Positions 17,709-27,712 of a stretch of 64,000 nucleotides of DNA are shown one piece after another. Position numbers and translations under genes: made by a program. The notes beneath the pieces were generated by a model that was given only the letters and a program-made list of their open reading frames with translations, ran no database searches and was not told the DNA's origin. This DNA is from Microbacterium sp. MPKO10. GTDB taxonomy: Bacteria; Actinomycetota; Actinomycetes; Actinomycetales; Microbacteriaceae. The stretch lies in the NCBI RefSeq assembly GCF_026107415.2, contig NZ_JAPCHX010000001.1, positions 915,572 to 979,571 of the forward strand. Reading direction: 5' to 3'. Position 1 is the first letter of the stretch; every line of letters begins with the position of its first letter.

Positions 17709-19214
17709 CTATCGTCCTTGCAGCAGCGCTGTCAGCAACATGTGGGTCGGGAGCACGTCTTCAGGGCGGGAGAACGAGACTCCGCACCTTTCTGCGCGTT
17801 TCAGTCGCGTCTGCAGGGTATTTCGGTGCACACCGATGGCCGCGGCTGCGGCCGAGGAAGAGCCGCGGTGGGATAGGTAGGCGACGACCGCCCGCATGAG
17901 CTCATCTGCGTCTGGATCGCCGAGCAGGTCGGGAAGCAGAAGCTCCCCGACCTGCTCGGCGAAGTGTGCGGGCAAGAGCTTGGGGAGTAGCCGGGACGAG
18001 AGCTGCTCGAACTCGACTAGGGCGGCACCGTTCGTGTCGATCGGGTCCGCGGTCCGTGCCGCAAGCCACGCTTCCCGCACGCTCGTCAAAGCCTGCCGTG
18101 GTGCAGTGTGTTCTGCCGAGACACCGACGCGCACGCCGAGCGAGCTGAGCCGTTCCATTCCCTGCCGCATGTGCGTCAGCAGCTCGAGGCGAGTTCGCCC
18201 TCTTGAGAGAGGGACGAAGCCAATCCACCCGTCAATGAGGCGCGCGAGGGGGATTGCGGGTACCACGGCGTTCCACAGCTGGTGGACGGCTGTCCCGGTC
18301 TGCTCCGGGACATCCGACATGATGAAGATCGCACAATATGCTCCGTCCACCAGCCAGCTGAATTCATCGATCGGGGCCGTGTGTGATGGATCGTTGATTC
18401 CGTAGCTCTGCGCGTCCCCGCTGAGGGCGGTGATCGTGATCACGGGGAGTGAGGCACGCGTCGCCTGAAGCCGTGCGTCGGCGAGGAGCGCGCGTATTGA
18501 CGGTGTCGCTGCGGCGAGGACCTGTTCTGCGAGCGATGTCGCGCTGGAGGGAACCTCAGCGACGAGGGCGTCGTACTCGGAATCGACGGACACGATGGGG
18601 ACGGTGACGCGTTCGCTTCCGTCGGCGGTATCGGCTCTGTTGGCGTGTGGCCCGTTTGCCGTTGGCGGCACCTCCGATTTCGATGATCGCAACGTTACTG
18701 CGCCCCCGGTTTCGATGCTGACATCGGCGCCGTCCAGTTCGTCTGACGTCAGGATCAATGCCTCCGTTACATCGCGAGCCTGGGCGACCCTCTGTGTAAA
18801 GCGATTCACGCGCGCCAGGGATCCCGCACGTGCGACGCCCATCTGAACGGCTGCGTCGATGGCAAGAGCGCGCATGTCGCTGTCAGTGGTCAGCAGGGAA
18901 ACTTCGAGCCGTTTGGCGAGGTCGATGACAGTCTGGGTAAACGACTGCTCGGGGACGATGATTGCGCACGCGCGTCGTTCCCACGCATAGCGGAGGGCAG
19001 CGGAGATCATCCAGCCGCCTCGGGCGACGTCGGGGGTGAGGAGCGCCATGGTGTCGGGGCCGACAGAGATCATCTCCTCGATGTCTGAGATCAGCGCGAG
19101 CTCGCGCACGCGGCTGGAAGGGTTCGCTAGGTAGAGCACTCGGAGTCCGGACAGCTCTGGCGACTCGGCGATGTCGCGTAGTTCGACGAGTCCGCTGACA
19201 TGCTTCGGGGTCAT
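17709..19214 (-). CDS. PucR/CdaR-like transcriptional regulator
   Basis: 501 residues. N-terminal PucR sensor domain (about 5-130) and C-terminal HTH_30 domain (about 435-495; SSSAAAAAIGVHRNTLQTRL), with a GGDEF-related spacer typical of CdaR/PucR proteins between them. Members control purine, sugar-acid or hydantoin-type catabolic genes. ATG 19214 has AAGGAGG in front; the upstream gene's stop overlaps it by four bases, so it is co-translated with the DUF917 gene. Likely controls this and the divergent operon; the effector is unknown. Confidence 0.88.
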   Translation of the reverse strand: MTPKHVSGLVELRDIAESPELSGLRVLYLANPSSRVRELALISDIEEMISVGPDTMALLTPDVARGGWMISAALRYAWERRACAIIVPEQSFTQTVIDLAKRLEVSLLTTDSDMRALAIDAAVQMGVARAGSLARVNRFTQRVAQARDVTEALILTSDELDGADVSIETGGAVTLRSSKSEVPPTANGPHANRADTADGSERVTVPIVSVDSEYDALVAEVPSSATSLAEQVLAAATPSIRALLADARLQATRASLPVITITALSGDAQSYGINDPSHTAPIDEFSWLVDGAYCAIFIMSDVPEQTGTAVHQLWNAVVPAIPLARLIDGWIGFVPLSRGRTRLELLTHMRQGMERLSSLGVRVGVSAEHTAPRQALTSVREAWLAARTADPIDTNGAALVEFEQLSSRLLPKLLPAHFAEQVGELLLPDLLGDPDADELMRAVVAYLSHRGSSSAAAAAIGVHRNTLQTRLKRAERCGVSFSRPEDVLPTHMLLTALLQGR

Positions 19215-20290
19215 CTTCGACCTCCTTGTGATTGGAGCCACTGGTGCAGAGCGTTCGGGCCGGCAAGCGCCGAACCTTCCGGGGAATACCATTGCGGCGC
19301 TGCCGGAAGAACGGCGATGTCGAGAGTATTCCCGACCCACAGGTCGTCAAGACTGGCTACGCTTGCGTCTTCCGGGCGCAGCAGAGTGATGATGTCGGGG
19401 ATTACGGCGACCACTGCTCCGTCGATCATCACCATCAGGAGCTCATTCTGAATTTCTATCTGGACGATGCGCTCGTGCGACTCCTCGATGAGGACGACAC
19501 TCGAGGGCATATCCGGCTGCCCAGGAGGTGCTGGGCGAGAGAGCCCGGTCACATCGCTGACACGGGCACGGATGATCCTCTTGACCCCGGCATCGCGCCT
19601 GAGCGCAGCGTGCTTCTCGCCCGTTGCACTACGCGAATCGAGGATCTCGCCGATCTGAATCATGCGAGAAACGCTTCCGAGGATGCCGTTACGTGCGAGC
19701 GTGTCGGTGCGCATGGGATAGAGCGCGGTAGCGGACCACCCGCCGAATTCACCTGCGAGTGCTCGCACTAGGCGCTCGGCCCTGCGCGGATCGGAGACGT
19801 CCAGGAGCGCGGAGTCGCCGAGAGGCCCTGTCGCCCCGATCGGCCCTGCCGACAGACCTGCCAACGTGAAAACTGATTGATAGAGGAGCGGAAAGACACG
19901 GCCCATCGGGTCGGCATCGACGACGGGAATGCCAGTTTGCATCCCCGTGAGCACGGGGATGAGCGCATTGATGTTCGCGGCTGCCAACGGCATGAGTGCG
20001 GCGATGGGCTTCCCTATTGCTCCCTCGACCAGCCTCAGGCTCGTGAGAAACTCGTCGCCGACCGGCTGGAGATCCGAAAGCGGGAGACCTGAGTTTACGA
20101 AGCCGACGGCGACGACAAGTGCATCATCATCGAATGCGTCGGTCTGCCGTAGCGTCGCTGTAGTTTCGTGCATCGACATGTAGGAGAGAATGCGGTCAAG
20201 CTGCTCGTGGCACCAGTCGTGGTCAGCTGCGCACGCCAGAAACAGCGCCCCCGATCGAAGATGCTCAATTGCGTTAGCCGTGAGTTCCAT
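19211..20290 (-). CDS. DUF917 (S-methylthiohydantoin desulfurase-like) protein
   Basis: 359 residues of the DUF917 family, to which S-methyl-thiohydantoin desulfurase has been assigned; members commonly sit beside HyuA-type proteins and PucR regulators. The N-terminal half has the conserved Gly/Pro/Asp patch (TGIPVVDADPMGRVFP) seen in the family, the C-terminal half the DUF917_C beta-rich part ending near DIAVLPAAPQWYSPEG. ATG 20290 is preceded by GAGGAG. Overlaps the upstream HyuA-like gene by 17 bases and the PucR gene by 4, a tight operon. The reaction is not established for this subgroup. Confidence 0.85.
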   Translation of the reverse strand: MELTANAIEHLRSGALFLACAADHDWCHEQLDRILSYMSMHETTATLRQTDAFDDDALVVAVGFVNSGLPLSDLQPVGDEFLTSLRLVEGAIGKPIAALMPLAAANINALIPVLTGMQTGIPVVDADPMGRVFPLLYQSVFTLAGLSAGPIGATGPLGDSALLDVSDPRRAERLVRALAGEFGGWSATALYPMRTDTLARNGILGSVSRMIQIGEILDSRSATGEKHAALRRDAGVKRIIRARVSDVTGLSRPAPPGQPDMPSSVVLIEESHERIVQIEIQNELLMVMIDGAVVAVIPDIITLLRPEDASVASLDDLWVGNTLDIAVLPAAPQWYSPEGSALAGPNALHQWLQSQGGRR

Positions 20291-21584
20291 GGCTCCTCGC
20301 TTCTCGTAGGGCAGTCTCCGCGGACTCGCCCGCGACGCCGCGAACACGAACGGACACGACCCGCGGATGCTGGTAGGCCGTAGCAATGACGCGAGACTCG
20401 AGAATTCGGATCTCAGACGGCGATGATCCGGACGCGACTAGCCGTGCCTCTACGCGGGCACGGGCAGCAGTGAGCGCCTGGTTCATCTCGGTTGCGTTGC
20501 TGACATTGACAACGCGGTTTGCCCACCCCGTTCTCGGCACGCGCGCAGCGCCGAGGGCCCGAATGTCGATATCGCTGCGGTGATGGGCGGAGATACCCAG
20601 ATCCGGGGGTTCGGCTCCACCATGGGCAACGATGGTCGGCGCTGTTCGTTGGCGGGAGAGCAGCGTGTCGGTGACGGGGAGCAAACTGGCCGTCTGAGTG
20701 GCGACTCTCAATCCACTCGCGTCCCGGTGGAGCGGGATGACCGACGGAACGCCCTCGGTGATCTCGCCAAAGAAGAAGCTGCGTTGTCCCGAGACAACGA
20801 GTCCGCCCGAGTCGACGCCGCTGATCGCTGCCGCGCCAATGAGCTCCGTCGGGAGACCAGCGTAGAGGGAGTGCACGGGAGAATCGGCAAGGCTCGCGAT
20901 CGGAGCAGAGCCTCCGTCATTCGTGGTGACGAACAGCCGGGCACGCGGGAAGATCCGATCAGCGACGACGCCGAGAGTCGTACTCATCGCCGACGCCTCA
21001 TCGAGAAGTGAACTGTTGATCAGCGCGGTGCGTTCTCGAACCGCGATAGACCCGTGCGAGAACCGGTGCGCGTACTCGATGCTCTCCGGGTCAGCACACT
21101 CGAGAAGGACGTGCCCGGCCTGCAATTCATGCGCGGGATTCACGAGAGAACCCACGGACGACACAACGTAGCGGGAATCGCGCGGGGCTGCGCAAGCGAA
21201 CTTTTCGAGACCGGCTACATCGAGAGGAAGGAGCGGCTCACCGAGAATCGTGTGGCCACCAACGCAATGAATCGTGTCCACGGCGAACTCGGGTTCGATG
21301 GCGTGCGACATTTCTTGCCCTGCGTCGAGGGGATGGCGTGGTGAGATCCTCACAAGCGTGACGGGTGAAGTGAACTGGGGCGTCAGGGTGCCGCTCACAT
21401 CAATGGTGATTGAGGTCGCCGTATCATCCTCCGTCGACCCGGAGCCTCTGAGTTTGCGCAGGAGACTATCGATGTGATCGGCGAACGACGCCGCGGATTC
21501 GACGCGCGCGGACACCCAGTCACCGTTGCGGAAGACGGCAACACCGGTCGCTCCCCGGTCGTCGCTTGCCACGCCGATTCGCAT
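20274..21584 (-). CDS. HyuA-like hydantoinase/oxoprolinase protein, divergent
   Basis: 436 residues, shorter than canonical HyuA (about 680). Residues 1-180 resemble the hydantoinase A N-terminal actin-like domain but the usual phosphate-binding IDVGGTFTD is replaced by GVASDDRGATGVAV. The middle has the Hydantoinase_A-like GGHTILGEPLLPLD and FVTTNDGGSAP segments. ATG 21584 is taken; ATG 21605 is an alternative. First gene of the operon with DUF917 and PucR, and divergent from a full hyuAB operon. Could be a non-catalytic or substrate-specific subunit; function not known. Confidence 0.65.
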   Translation of the reverse strand: MRIGVASDDRGATGVAVFRNGDWVSARVESAASFADHIDSLLRKLRGSGSTEDDTATSITIDVSGTLTPQFTSPVTLVRISPRHPLDAGQEMSHAIEPEFAVDTIHCVGGHTILGEPLLPLDVAGLEKFACAAPRDSRYVVSSVGSLVNPAHELQAGHVLLECADPESIEYAHRFSHGSIAVRERTALINSSLLDEASAMSTTLGVVADRIFPRARLFVTTNDGGSAPIASLADSPVHSLYAGLPTELIGAAAISGVDSGGLVVSGQRSFFFGEITEGVPSVIPLHRDASGLRVATQTASLLPVTDTLLSRQRTAPTIVAHGGAEPPDLGISAHHRSDIDIRALGAARVPRTGWANRVVNVSNATEMNQALTAARARVEARLVASGSSPSEIRILESRVIATAYQHPRVVSVRVRGVAGESAETALREARSHGTHG

Positions 21585-21709
21585 TTCTGCACAATAGCAG
21601 ACCATTCGATTCAACAAATTGCACTGCACGGCAAAAACGCCCGGGGGTAGATTCTCGCAAGACGTCACGGAGACGAACACCTGAAATCCCACGATGGAGT
21701 GCTGAAGAC

Positions 21710-22021
21710 ATGATTCGTAGCATGCTGACATTGAGAACGAGACCGGACATGGTTGAGCCGATCCTTGAGCTCTATCGCAATCAGAATGTTCTTCAAGAGT
21801 CCCTCGACCTCACCAGGGCGATCGGCTCAGAGATCTCCGCCGCCGTGGACGGGAGCGGCGAGATCATCGTCACCGCGCTGTGGCCCGACGAATCCGCTTA
21901 CCAGGAGTGGATCGAACATCCATGCCGTGGGAAGAGCGTTCCCGAGCTCCCGAGCATGCTTTCGGGCGCCGACGTCGGCGTTGCGAAGCTTTACCGCATA
22001 GACGACAGCGTCGCGAAATAG
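21710..22021 (+). CDS. Small ABM/EthD-like ferredoxin-fold protein
   Basis: 103 residues. The pattern MLTLRTRPDMVEPILELY, then SGEIIVTALWPDESAYQEW, fits the dimeric alpha/beta-barrel of antibiotic-biosynthesis-monooxygenase and EthD proteins. It opens the operon with the RbsBAC-type importer and hyuAB (28 bases before the binding protein). Members include monooxygenases without cofactor, isomerases and degradative helpers; here a role in modifying the imported compound is a guess. Start ATG 21710 follows a weak GGAG. Confidence 0.75.
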   Translation: MIRSMLTLRTRPDMVEPILELYRNQNVLQESLDLTRAIGSEISAAVDGSGEIIVTALWPDESAYQEWIEHPCRGKSVPELPSMLSGADVGVAKLYRIDDSVAK

Positions 22022-22049
22022 AAACCCAAGCCAGGAAAAGAAGGATGCA

Positions 22050-23072
22050 ATGAAGCACACCACACGAATCCTCGCAGGAATCGGCGTTCTCGCCCTCGGC
22101 AGCAGCCTCGCCGCGTGCAGCGCAGACGCAGGAGGTGACGATTCATACTCGATCGTATTCCTCGCCGCATCATCGCAGAACGGTTACAACCAGGCCGTGT
22201 ACTCCGGCATTAAAGAGCGCGCACAGAAGCTTTCGGGCGAGCTGGGCATTGAGATAGAGACGAAACTTCAAGATGGCCAGTTCGACGCGAACACTCAGCT
22301 CTCGCAGTTGCAGAACGCTGGCACGACGGGGCAGGCCGATGGAATTATCGTCGTCCCTCACGACGGACCCTCGCTTGGGGCAGCGTTCCCACTCGGTCAG
22401 GATATCCCCGTCGCAACTGTGTTGAACCCGATTGGCCCTGACATCTCTGAGATGGAACCTCAGGTCGAGGGAGTTGTATCAACGGTTGCTTCGCCACCCG
22501 CGAAGGGTGCGAAGCTTCAAGCCGAATCGGCCGTCAAGTATTGCGAAGACATCGATCCATGCAAGATCGGCCTCCTTGCAGGACTCCTGAGTTCGCCACT
22601 CGATATTGAACGCGTCGATGCATGGAAGAGCGTTTTAGGAGAGCACGACAATATCCAGATCGTGGGGACGGTCGAAGGTGGATACGACCGCGACCAGTCG
22701 CTCAAAGCAGTGACAAATCTCCTGCAAGGGGACAAGGACATCAACGGCATCATTTCGAGTGCAGACCAGCAGACAATGGGCGCCCAAATCGCCCTCGAGA
22801 ATGCTGGCATCGACCCGTCGAGCATCTTCCTCACGGGAAGCGGCGGTACAACGGGAGCCATTGAAGCAGTTCTCGCCGGAACCTGGACGAACGACTACAT
22901 CAACGTTCCGGCCTCCATGGGAGAAGAGGCGCTGCAGCAGATCATCAATTCTCTCCGAGACGAAGAGGTGCAATCCGTTGTCGACGCCGACGAGCTCGTC
23001 GGCTTCGGACCTATCGCGACAAAGGAAGACCTCGAAGCCCACCCTGAGTTCACCGGTGAGTGGAACGGATAG
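22050..23072 (+). CDS. RbsB-type ABC substrate-binding lipoprotein
   Basis: 340 residues, periplasmic-binding-protein type 1 (Peripla_BP_4). Signal peptide with lipobox SLAAC near residue 20. Typical CUT2 segments: IVFLAASSQNGYNQAVYSGI, then NGIISSADQQTMGAQIALEN near residue 235. Clustered with an RbsA-like ATPase and an RbsC-like permease. Although CUT2 systems usually import sugars, they also import nucleosides and other cyclic compounds; the hydantoinase genes downstream suggest a non-sugar ligand (inference). Confidence 0.9.
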   Translation: MKHTTRILAGIGVLALGSSLAACSADAGGDDSYSIVFLAASSQNGYNQAVYSGIKERAQKLSGELGIEIETKLQDGQFDANTQLSQLQNAGTTGQADGIIVVPHDGPSLGAAFPLGQDIPVATVLNPIGPDISEMEPQVEGVVSTVASPPAKGAKLQAESAVKYCEDIDPCKIGLLAGLLSSPLDIERVDAWKSVLGEHDNIQIVGTVEGGYDRDQSLKAVTNLLQGDKDINGIISSADQQTMGAQIALENAGIDPSSIFLTGSGGTTGAIEAVLAGTWTNDYINVPASMGEEALQQIINSLRDEEVQSVVDADELVGFGPIATKEDLEAHPEFTGEWNG

Positions 23073-23075
23073 TTG

Positions 23076-24605
23076 ATGACGGAATCAGAGAATGGCGACT
23101 CGTTGGTCGAGCTCCACACTGTCTCGAAACGGTTCGGTGCGACGCAGGCACTGGATAGCGTCTCGCTCGACATCCGACGCGGAGAGGTTCATGCGTTCGT
23201 CGGTGAGAACGGCGCAGGAAAGTCGACGCTCGGCAAGGTCATCGCGGGGATTTATTCTGCAGATCACGGTGACATCGTCGTCGACGGGGTGCCTATCGAC
23301 AGGTGGAATCCCGGGCTCGCCCAACGCCGTGGAATTGCCATGATCGCGCAGGAACTCGCACTCGTTCCGGATCTGACTGTCGCTGAGAACGTCTACCTAG
23401 GTGCAGAGCACAGCACCTTCGGAATGCTCAGCCGCGGGCTCATCGATCGATTTGATGCGCTTGACTCAGACGTGGGGTTTGGCCTCGATGGGCATGCGAA
23501 GGTACGGGATCTGCGTATCGCCGATCAGCAGAAGGTCGAGATTCTTCGCTCGCTGGCTCGTAACGCGCGCGTGATTGTCATGGATGAGCCAACCTCCTCT
23601 TTAACCGCACAAGAAATGAGTCAGCTCGAAGAGCTGATGCGTCAGCTTGCCGAACGCGGGTGCAGCATCGTGTATGTGTCGCACTTCCTCGACTCGGTGC
23701 TTCGAGTCGCGGACACCGTCACTGTTATGCGTGACGGCCGTCGGATTGAAACGACGCCGAGCGAGAGCGTGACGAAGCAGGAGCTTGTGACTTCCATGCT
23801 CGGTCGAGAGATGGACCAGGCATATCCCATTCGCTCGGCATCCCCGACGTCAGATTCCGCACCATTGCTTTCGGTGGCCAATCTGAAAACGAACACCGGC
23901 GTAGTTGACATGTCTTTTAACGTACGACCGGGGGAAATCGTTGGGATGCTGGGCCTTGTCGGCAGTGGGCGCACTGAGTGTCTTCGCGCAGTCTTCGGGC
24001 TCGACGACGTTGTTTCCGGTACTGTCGGATTCGATGGGCGTGAGTGGACCGGGCGCTCTCCGAGAGACTCAATCGCCGCGGGTCTCGTCTTCGTTTCGGA
24101 AGATCGACACAAAGATGGTCTTGTCCTCGAACGTTCCGTGCGCGAGAACATTGCCCTTTCGAGCCTGGGCGCGCGAGCCGCATCTGGCTTTGTGAGTCAG
24201 AAGCGTGAGAAAGACGTCACACTGCATCACGCTCGCGCTCTCGAAATGCGACCTCTCAATACGGAGCTGCCCGCGAGCTGGTTCTCCGGCGGTAACCAGC
24301 AGAAAGCGCTTCTCGCGAAGGCGCTAGCTGCCGAACCGAAACTCATCATTCTTGACGAACCGACTCGAGGTGTCGATGTGGGCGCAAAACGCACAATCTA
24401 CGAACTTATCTCGAGGCTCGCTGAAGAGGGGATCGGAGTTCTCTTGATTTCGTCAGAGCACGAGGAAGTTATAGAACTGGCCCACCGAGCTTACCTGGTC
24501 TCCGATGGGCGAACCATCGACCAAATTGTCCCTGCAGAATCCACAGTGGAAGACGTCCTGTTTCGGCTCTTCCACGTATCTTCTGGAGAGGAGTCGGCCG
24601 CATGA
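23076..24605 (+). CDS. RbsA-type ABC transporter ATPase (double)
   Basis: 509 residues with two ATPase halves, as in RbsA/MglA. First half: Walker A GENGAGKST (about residues 42-50), signature region DQQKVEILRSLARN and Walker B VIVMDEPTSS. Second half: degenerate Walker A GLVGSGRTE, signature WFSGGNQQKALLAKAL and Walker B LIILDEPTRG. This asymmetric pair is normal for CUT2 ATPases. The TTG at 23073 is an alternative start directly after the preceding stop; ATG 23076 is preferred. The end overlaps the permease start by four bases. Confidence 0.95.
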   Translation: MTESENGDSLVELHTVSKRFGATQALDSVSLDIRRGEVHAFVGENGAGKSTLGKVIAGIYSADHGDIVVDGVPIDRWNPGLAQRRGIAMIAQELALVPDLTVAENVYLGAEHSTFGMLSRGLIDRFDALDSDVGFGLDGHAKVRDLRIADQQKVEILRSLARNARVIVMDEPTSSLTAQEMSQLEELMRQLAERGCSIVYVSHFLDSVLRVADTVTVMRDGRRIETTPSESVTKQELVTSMLGREMDQAYPIRSASPTSDSAPLLSVANLKTNTGVVDMSFNVRPGEIVGMLGLVGSGRTECLRAVFGLDDVVSGTVGFDGREWTGRSPRDSIAAGLVFVSEDRHKDGLVLERSVRENIALSSLGARAASGFVSQKREKDVTLHHARALEMRPLNTELPASWFSGGNQQKALLAKALAAEPKLIILDEPTRGVDVGAKRTIYELISRLAEEGIGVLLISSEHEEVIELAHRAYLVSDGRTIDQIVPAESTVEDVLFRLFHVSSGEESAA

Positions 24606-25588
24606 CAAAAGAAGCAGTAGACACCTCGGTCACGACCGTTCGCGCACGAGCAAAGCTCTCGGTCAAAGATATCGCGATCGAGTACGCCGTCCTGATTCTC
24701 CTCGGCGCCGTGCTGATCGTCCTGGCGATACTTTCGCCCTCGTTCTTCACGTTCGCGAATATCGTCAACATACTGAATCAGAATGCCTCGCTAGTGATCA
24801 TCGCGGCCGCCGGGACCTTTGTCATCGTCTCAGGCAACTTCGACCTCTCGACAGGCGCGATCTACAGCGTTGCGGGAGTTGTATCTGCCTGGCTGGCTGT
24901 CACTCTCGGGAGTGTGTGGATCGCGCTCCTTGCGGCACCGGTTGTCGGTCTCGGGCTTGGGGCGTTCAACGGCATCATCGTCACTCGGCTGAAGGTGCAC
25001 TCATTCCTGGCAACACTGGCATCGTCGATGATCTTCACCACCACAGCCGTGCTAATCACCGGCGGTAGCCTCATCACAGTAACGACCCCCGGGTTCACCA
25101 TTCTCGGGCGCAGTCGCATCGGTGGGATCTTCATCGCCGTCTTCGTGCTCGTCCTCGTTGTAGCGATCTTCTGGGTCGTGCTGTCGCGCTCCGTCTTCGG
25201 CAGACACGTTTACGCCGTCGGGGGCAATAGGAATGCAGCTGAGCTGTCCGGGATCCGCGTCAACCGAGTTCTCGTGTACGTGATGACGCTGAGCGGTCTG
25301 GCGGCGGGAGTCGCCGCCGCGATCGGGGTCTCACGCATTTCCTCCGGCCAACCGCTCGCTGGCGCGGGGCTCGAACTCAGCGCAATCGCTGCGGTGATCC
25401 TCGGTGGGACGAGTATCTACGGCGGGGTTGGGGCTGTGTGGCGATCGGTATCTGGCGTGTTCCTCATCGCTCTGATCGGCAACGGTTTCGACCTGATGAA
25501 TCTCAACCCCCAGCTCAAGGACATGGTGACGGGATTCATCATCCTTGCGGCTGTCGGGCTCGCCGCGGCAGGACGCACGCGCCGATAA
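24602..25588 (+). CDS. RbsC-type ABC transporter permease
   Basis: 328 residues with eight to ten membrane segments and the BPD_transp_2 hallmarks: ANIVNILNQNASLVIIAAAGTF split over helices 2-3, the NGIIVTRLKVHSFLATLAS loop and AVILGGTSIYGGVG near the C-terminus. ATG 24602 overlaps the ATPase stop; GAGGAG precedes it. Forms the channel of the importer upstream of hyuA. Confidence 0.94.
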   Translation: MTKEAVDTSVTTVRARAKLSVKDIAIEYAVLILLGAVLIVLAILSPSFFTFANIVNILNQNASLVIIAAAGTFVIVSGNFDLSTGAIYSVAGVVSAWLAVTLGSVWIALLAAPVVGLGLGAFNGIIVTRLKVHSFLATLASSMIFTTTAVLITGGSLITVTTPGFTILGRSRIGGIFIAVFVLVLVVAIFWVVLSRSVFGRHVYAVGGNRNAAELSGIRVNRVLVYVMTLSGLAAGVAAAIGVSRISSGQPLAGAGLELSAIAAVILGGTSIYGGVGAVWRSVSGVFLIALIGNGFDLMNLNPQLKDMVTGFIILAAVGLAAAGRTRR

Positions 25589-25648
25589 ACACACTAGTCG
25601 CTTCGCGACACTCCAGTTTGACCACCGACCAGGAAGGGTTTACCTGTC

Positions 25649-27712
25649 ATGTCCAAAAACGTTCGAATCGCGATCGATGTCGGGGGCACGTTCACCGACG
25701 TCGTGAAGCTCGTGCCCGAAACGGGCGAGCTCAGATTTGAGAAAGTGCCAACCACGCCACGGGAACCTACGGCAGGCGTCCTCGCCGCGTTCGAGAAGGC
25801 CGAGGCTGACCCGACCGACGTGGGCACGTTCAACCACGGCACGACACTGGGGCTCAATTCACTTTTGACCCGCACAGGTGCGCGTATCGCGACGATTGCG
25901 ACTCGAGGGTTTCGTGACGTCTATCTGCTCGGCCGCACCGATCGGAAGGTGATGTACGACATCGCATTCCAGAAGCCGGAAGCACTTCTCGAGCGCTACG
26001 ACACCTTCGAGGTCACGGAGCGCAGTCACTTCGACGGCTCGGTTGCAACGCCACTCGATGAGTCTGATGCACGCCGCGTTGCACGTGAGATTGCTCAGCG
26101 GGGTTACGACGCCGTTGCAGTCGCCTTCCTGCACTCTTATTCGAACCCCGCACACGAGCAGCGCATGCGCGAGATTCTCGAAGACGAGGCGCCGAATGTC
26201 GAAGTGACGATCTCACACGAGCTCTCACGTGAGTACCGCGAGTACGAGCGCACGAGTACTGCCGTCCTCGACGCCTACATCAAGCCCATCATGCGCAGCT
26301 ATCTCAGAGCGCTTGAGAGCGAACTCGAGCGGCGTGGGTTCGACGGGCGCTTTCTCATGTCCCGCTCGGGCGGTGGAGCGATGACGGCATCGGCGGCGCG
26401 GGAGCAGCCGGTGAACCTCATACTTTCCGGTCCGGCAGGAGGGGTTGTCGGGGCAGCGGCGTTTGCGAAGCTGATTGGGAGGCCGAACCTCATCACAATC
26501 GACATGGGCGGGACGAGTCTTGATGCTTCACTCGTGCAGAACGGGAGCCCTGTGTCTTACCACGGCGCCGAATTCGAGGGCCTCCCCATCAACACGCCCT
26601 CGTTGTACATCCACACCATCGGGGCTGGGGGCGGGTCGCTGGGCTATCTCGACGAGGCCGGAGCGCTCCAGGTCGGGCCGAAGAGTGCCGGCGCCGATCC
26701 TGGGCCGGCCGCATACGGTCAGGGAGGCACCGAGCCGACATTCACGGATGCCGCACTCGCGATCGGTTACCTCGGAGTCGATACCCCGCTCGGTGGGGAG
26801 CTGACGCTGGACCGCGACAAGGCGATCGAATCTCTGTCCGCAATCGCCCGTGAGCTCGGGCTCACCGTTCCGTCCCTCGCGAGAGGCATGATCCAGATCT
26901 CGAATACCAAGATTATGGGGGCGGTGCGTGCGATCACCATCGAACTCGGTCATGACCCTAAGGAGTTCTCGCTGCTTTCGTTCGGCGGCGGAGGCGGGCT
27001 CGTCGCCGTCGATGTCGCTCGGGAGCTCGATATCCCCGAGGTGATCGTCCCGCCGGGGCAAGGGGCGTTCTCGGCCCTCGGGATGCTGATGGCCAATGTG
27101 CAGCATGATTACTCGCGGACGAGTATCCAGGCTCTTGACGACCTCGACGCAAAACACGCCAACGACCTCTACGCCGGTATGGAAGCGGAGGCGACGGAGA
27201 CGCTCCGCGGCGAAGGCTTCGATGAGGAACGCATGGCCTTCCATCGCGTCGTGGCCGTCAGGTACTCCGGCCAAGAGCACTCGGTGACGGTGGACTACCC
27301 GGAGGACGACGATGACCCACGTGGGGCCATTCGTGCGGAGTTCGACAGGCTACATCTGCGCCAATACGGGCACACGATGGACGACCCCATCGAGACCACG
27401 ACGCTGCGCCTCAACGCAGTCGGGCTCGTTGACAACCCAGACTTGCCCTCGGCCGAGCGCCGCTCGAACGGTGAGTCGGCTCCCACCCGAACGCGCACGG
27501 TCACCCTTGAAGGCGATGTCGAGACGGAATACACGCTCCTCGCCCGGGAAGACCTTATGGCGGGCGACCTTATCGACGGACCAGCCATCGTCACCGAGCA
27601 CACGGCGACGACAGTTCTTCACGACGGAGACCGTCTCACGGTTGGCGACTACGGCGAGCTCATCATCGCCATCAAGTACGCCGAAAAACAGAAAGGTACC
27701 TCACGTGGCTGA
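25649..27712 (+). CDS. Hydantoinase/oxoprolinase subunit A (HyuA family)
   Basis: 687 residues. Hydantoinase A N-terminal domain (about 5-180) with the actin-like phosphate loop AIDVGGTFTDVVKL, central Hydantoinase_A domain (about 200-490) with SGPAGGVVGAAAF and TIDMGGTSLDASL, and a C-terminal domain. In N-methylhydantoinase, oxoprolinase, caprolactamase and acetophenone carboxylase this subunit uses ATP to activate a cyclic amide or ketone with subunit B (family knowledge). Full length, all phosphate loops present. GTG start of subunit B overlaps its stop. Substrate unknown. Confidence 0.92.
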   Translation: MSKNVRIAIDVGGTFTDVVKLVPETGELRFEKVPTTPREPTAGVLAAFEKAEADPTDVGTFNHGTTLGLNSLLTRTGARIATIATRGFRDVYLLGRTDRKVMYDIAFQKPEALLERYDTFEVTERSHFDGSVATPLDESDARRVAREIAQRGYDAVAVAFLHSYSNPAHEQRMREILEDEAPNVEVTISHELSREYREYERTSTAVLDAYIKPIMRSYLRALESELERRGFDGRFLMSRSGGGAMTASAAREQPVNLILSGPAGGVVGAAAFAKLIGRPNLITIDMGGTSLDASLVQNGSPVSYHGAEFEGLPINTPSLYIHTIGAGGGSLGYLDEAGALQVGPKSAGADPGPAAYGQGGTEPTFTDAALAIGYLGVDTPLGGELTLDRDKAIESLSAIARELGLTVPSLARGMIQISNTKIMGAVRAITIELGHDPKEFSLLSFGGGGGLVAVDVARELDIPEVIVPPGQGAFSALGMLMANVQHDYSRTSIQALDDLDAKHANDLYAGMEAEATETLRGEGFDEERMAFHRVVAVRYSGQEHSVTVDYPEDDDDPRGAIRAEFDRLHLRQYGHTMDDPIETTTLRLNAVGLVDNPDLPSAERRSNGESAPTRTRTVTLEGDVETEYTLLAREDLMAGDLIDGPAIVTEHTATTVLHDGDRLTVGDYGELIIAIKYAEKQKGTSRG

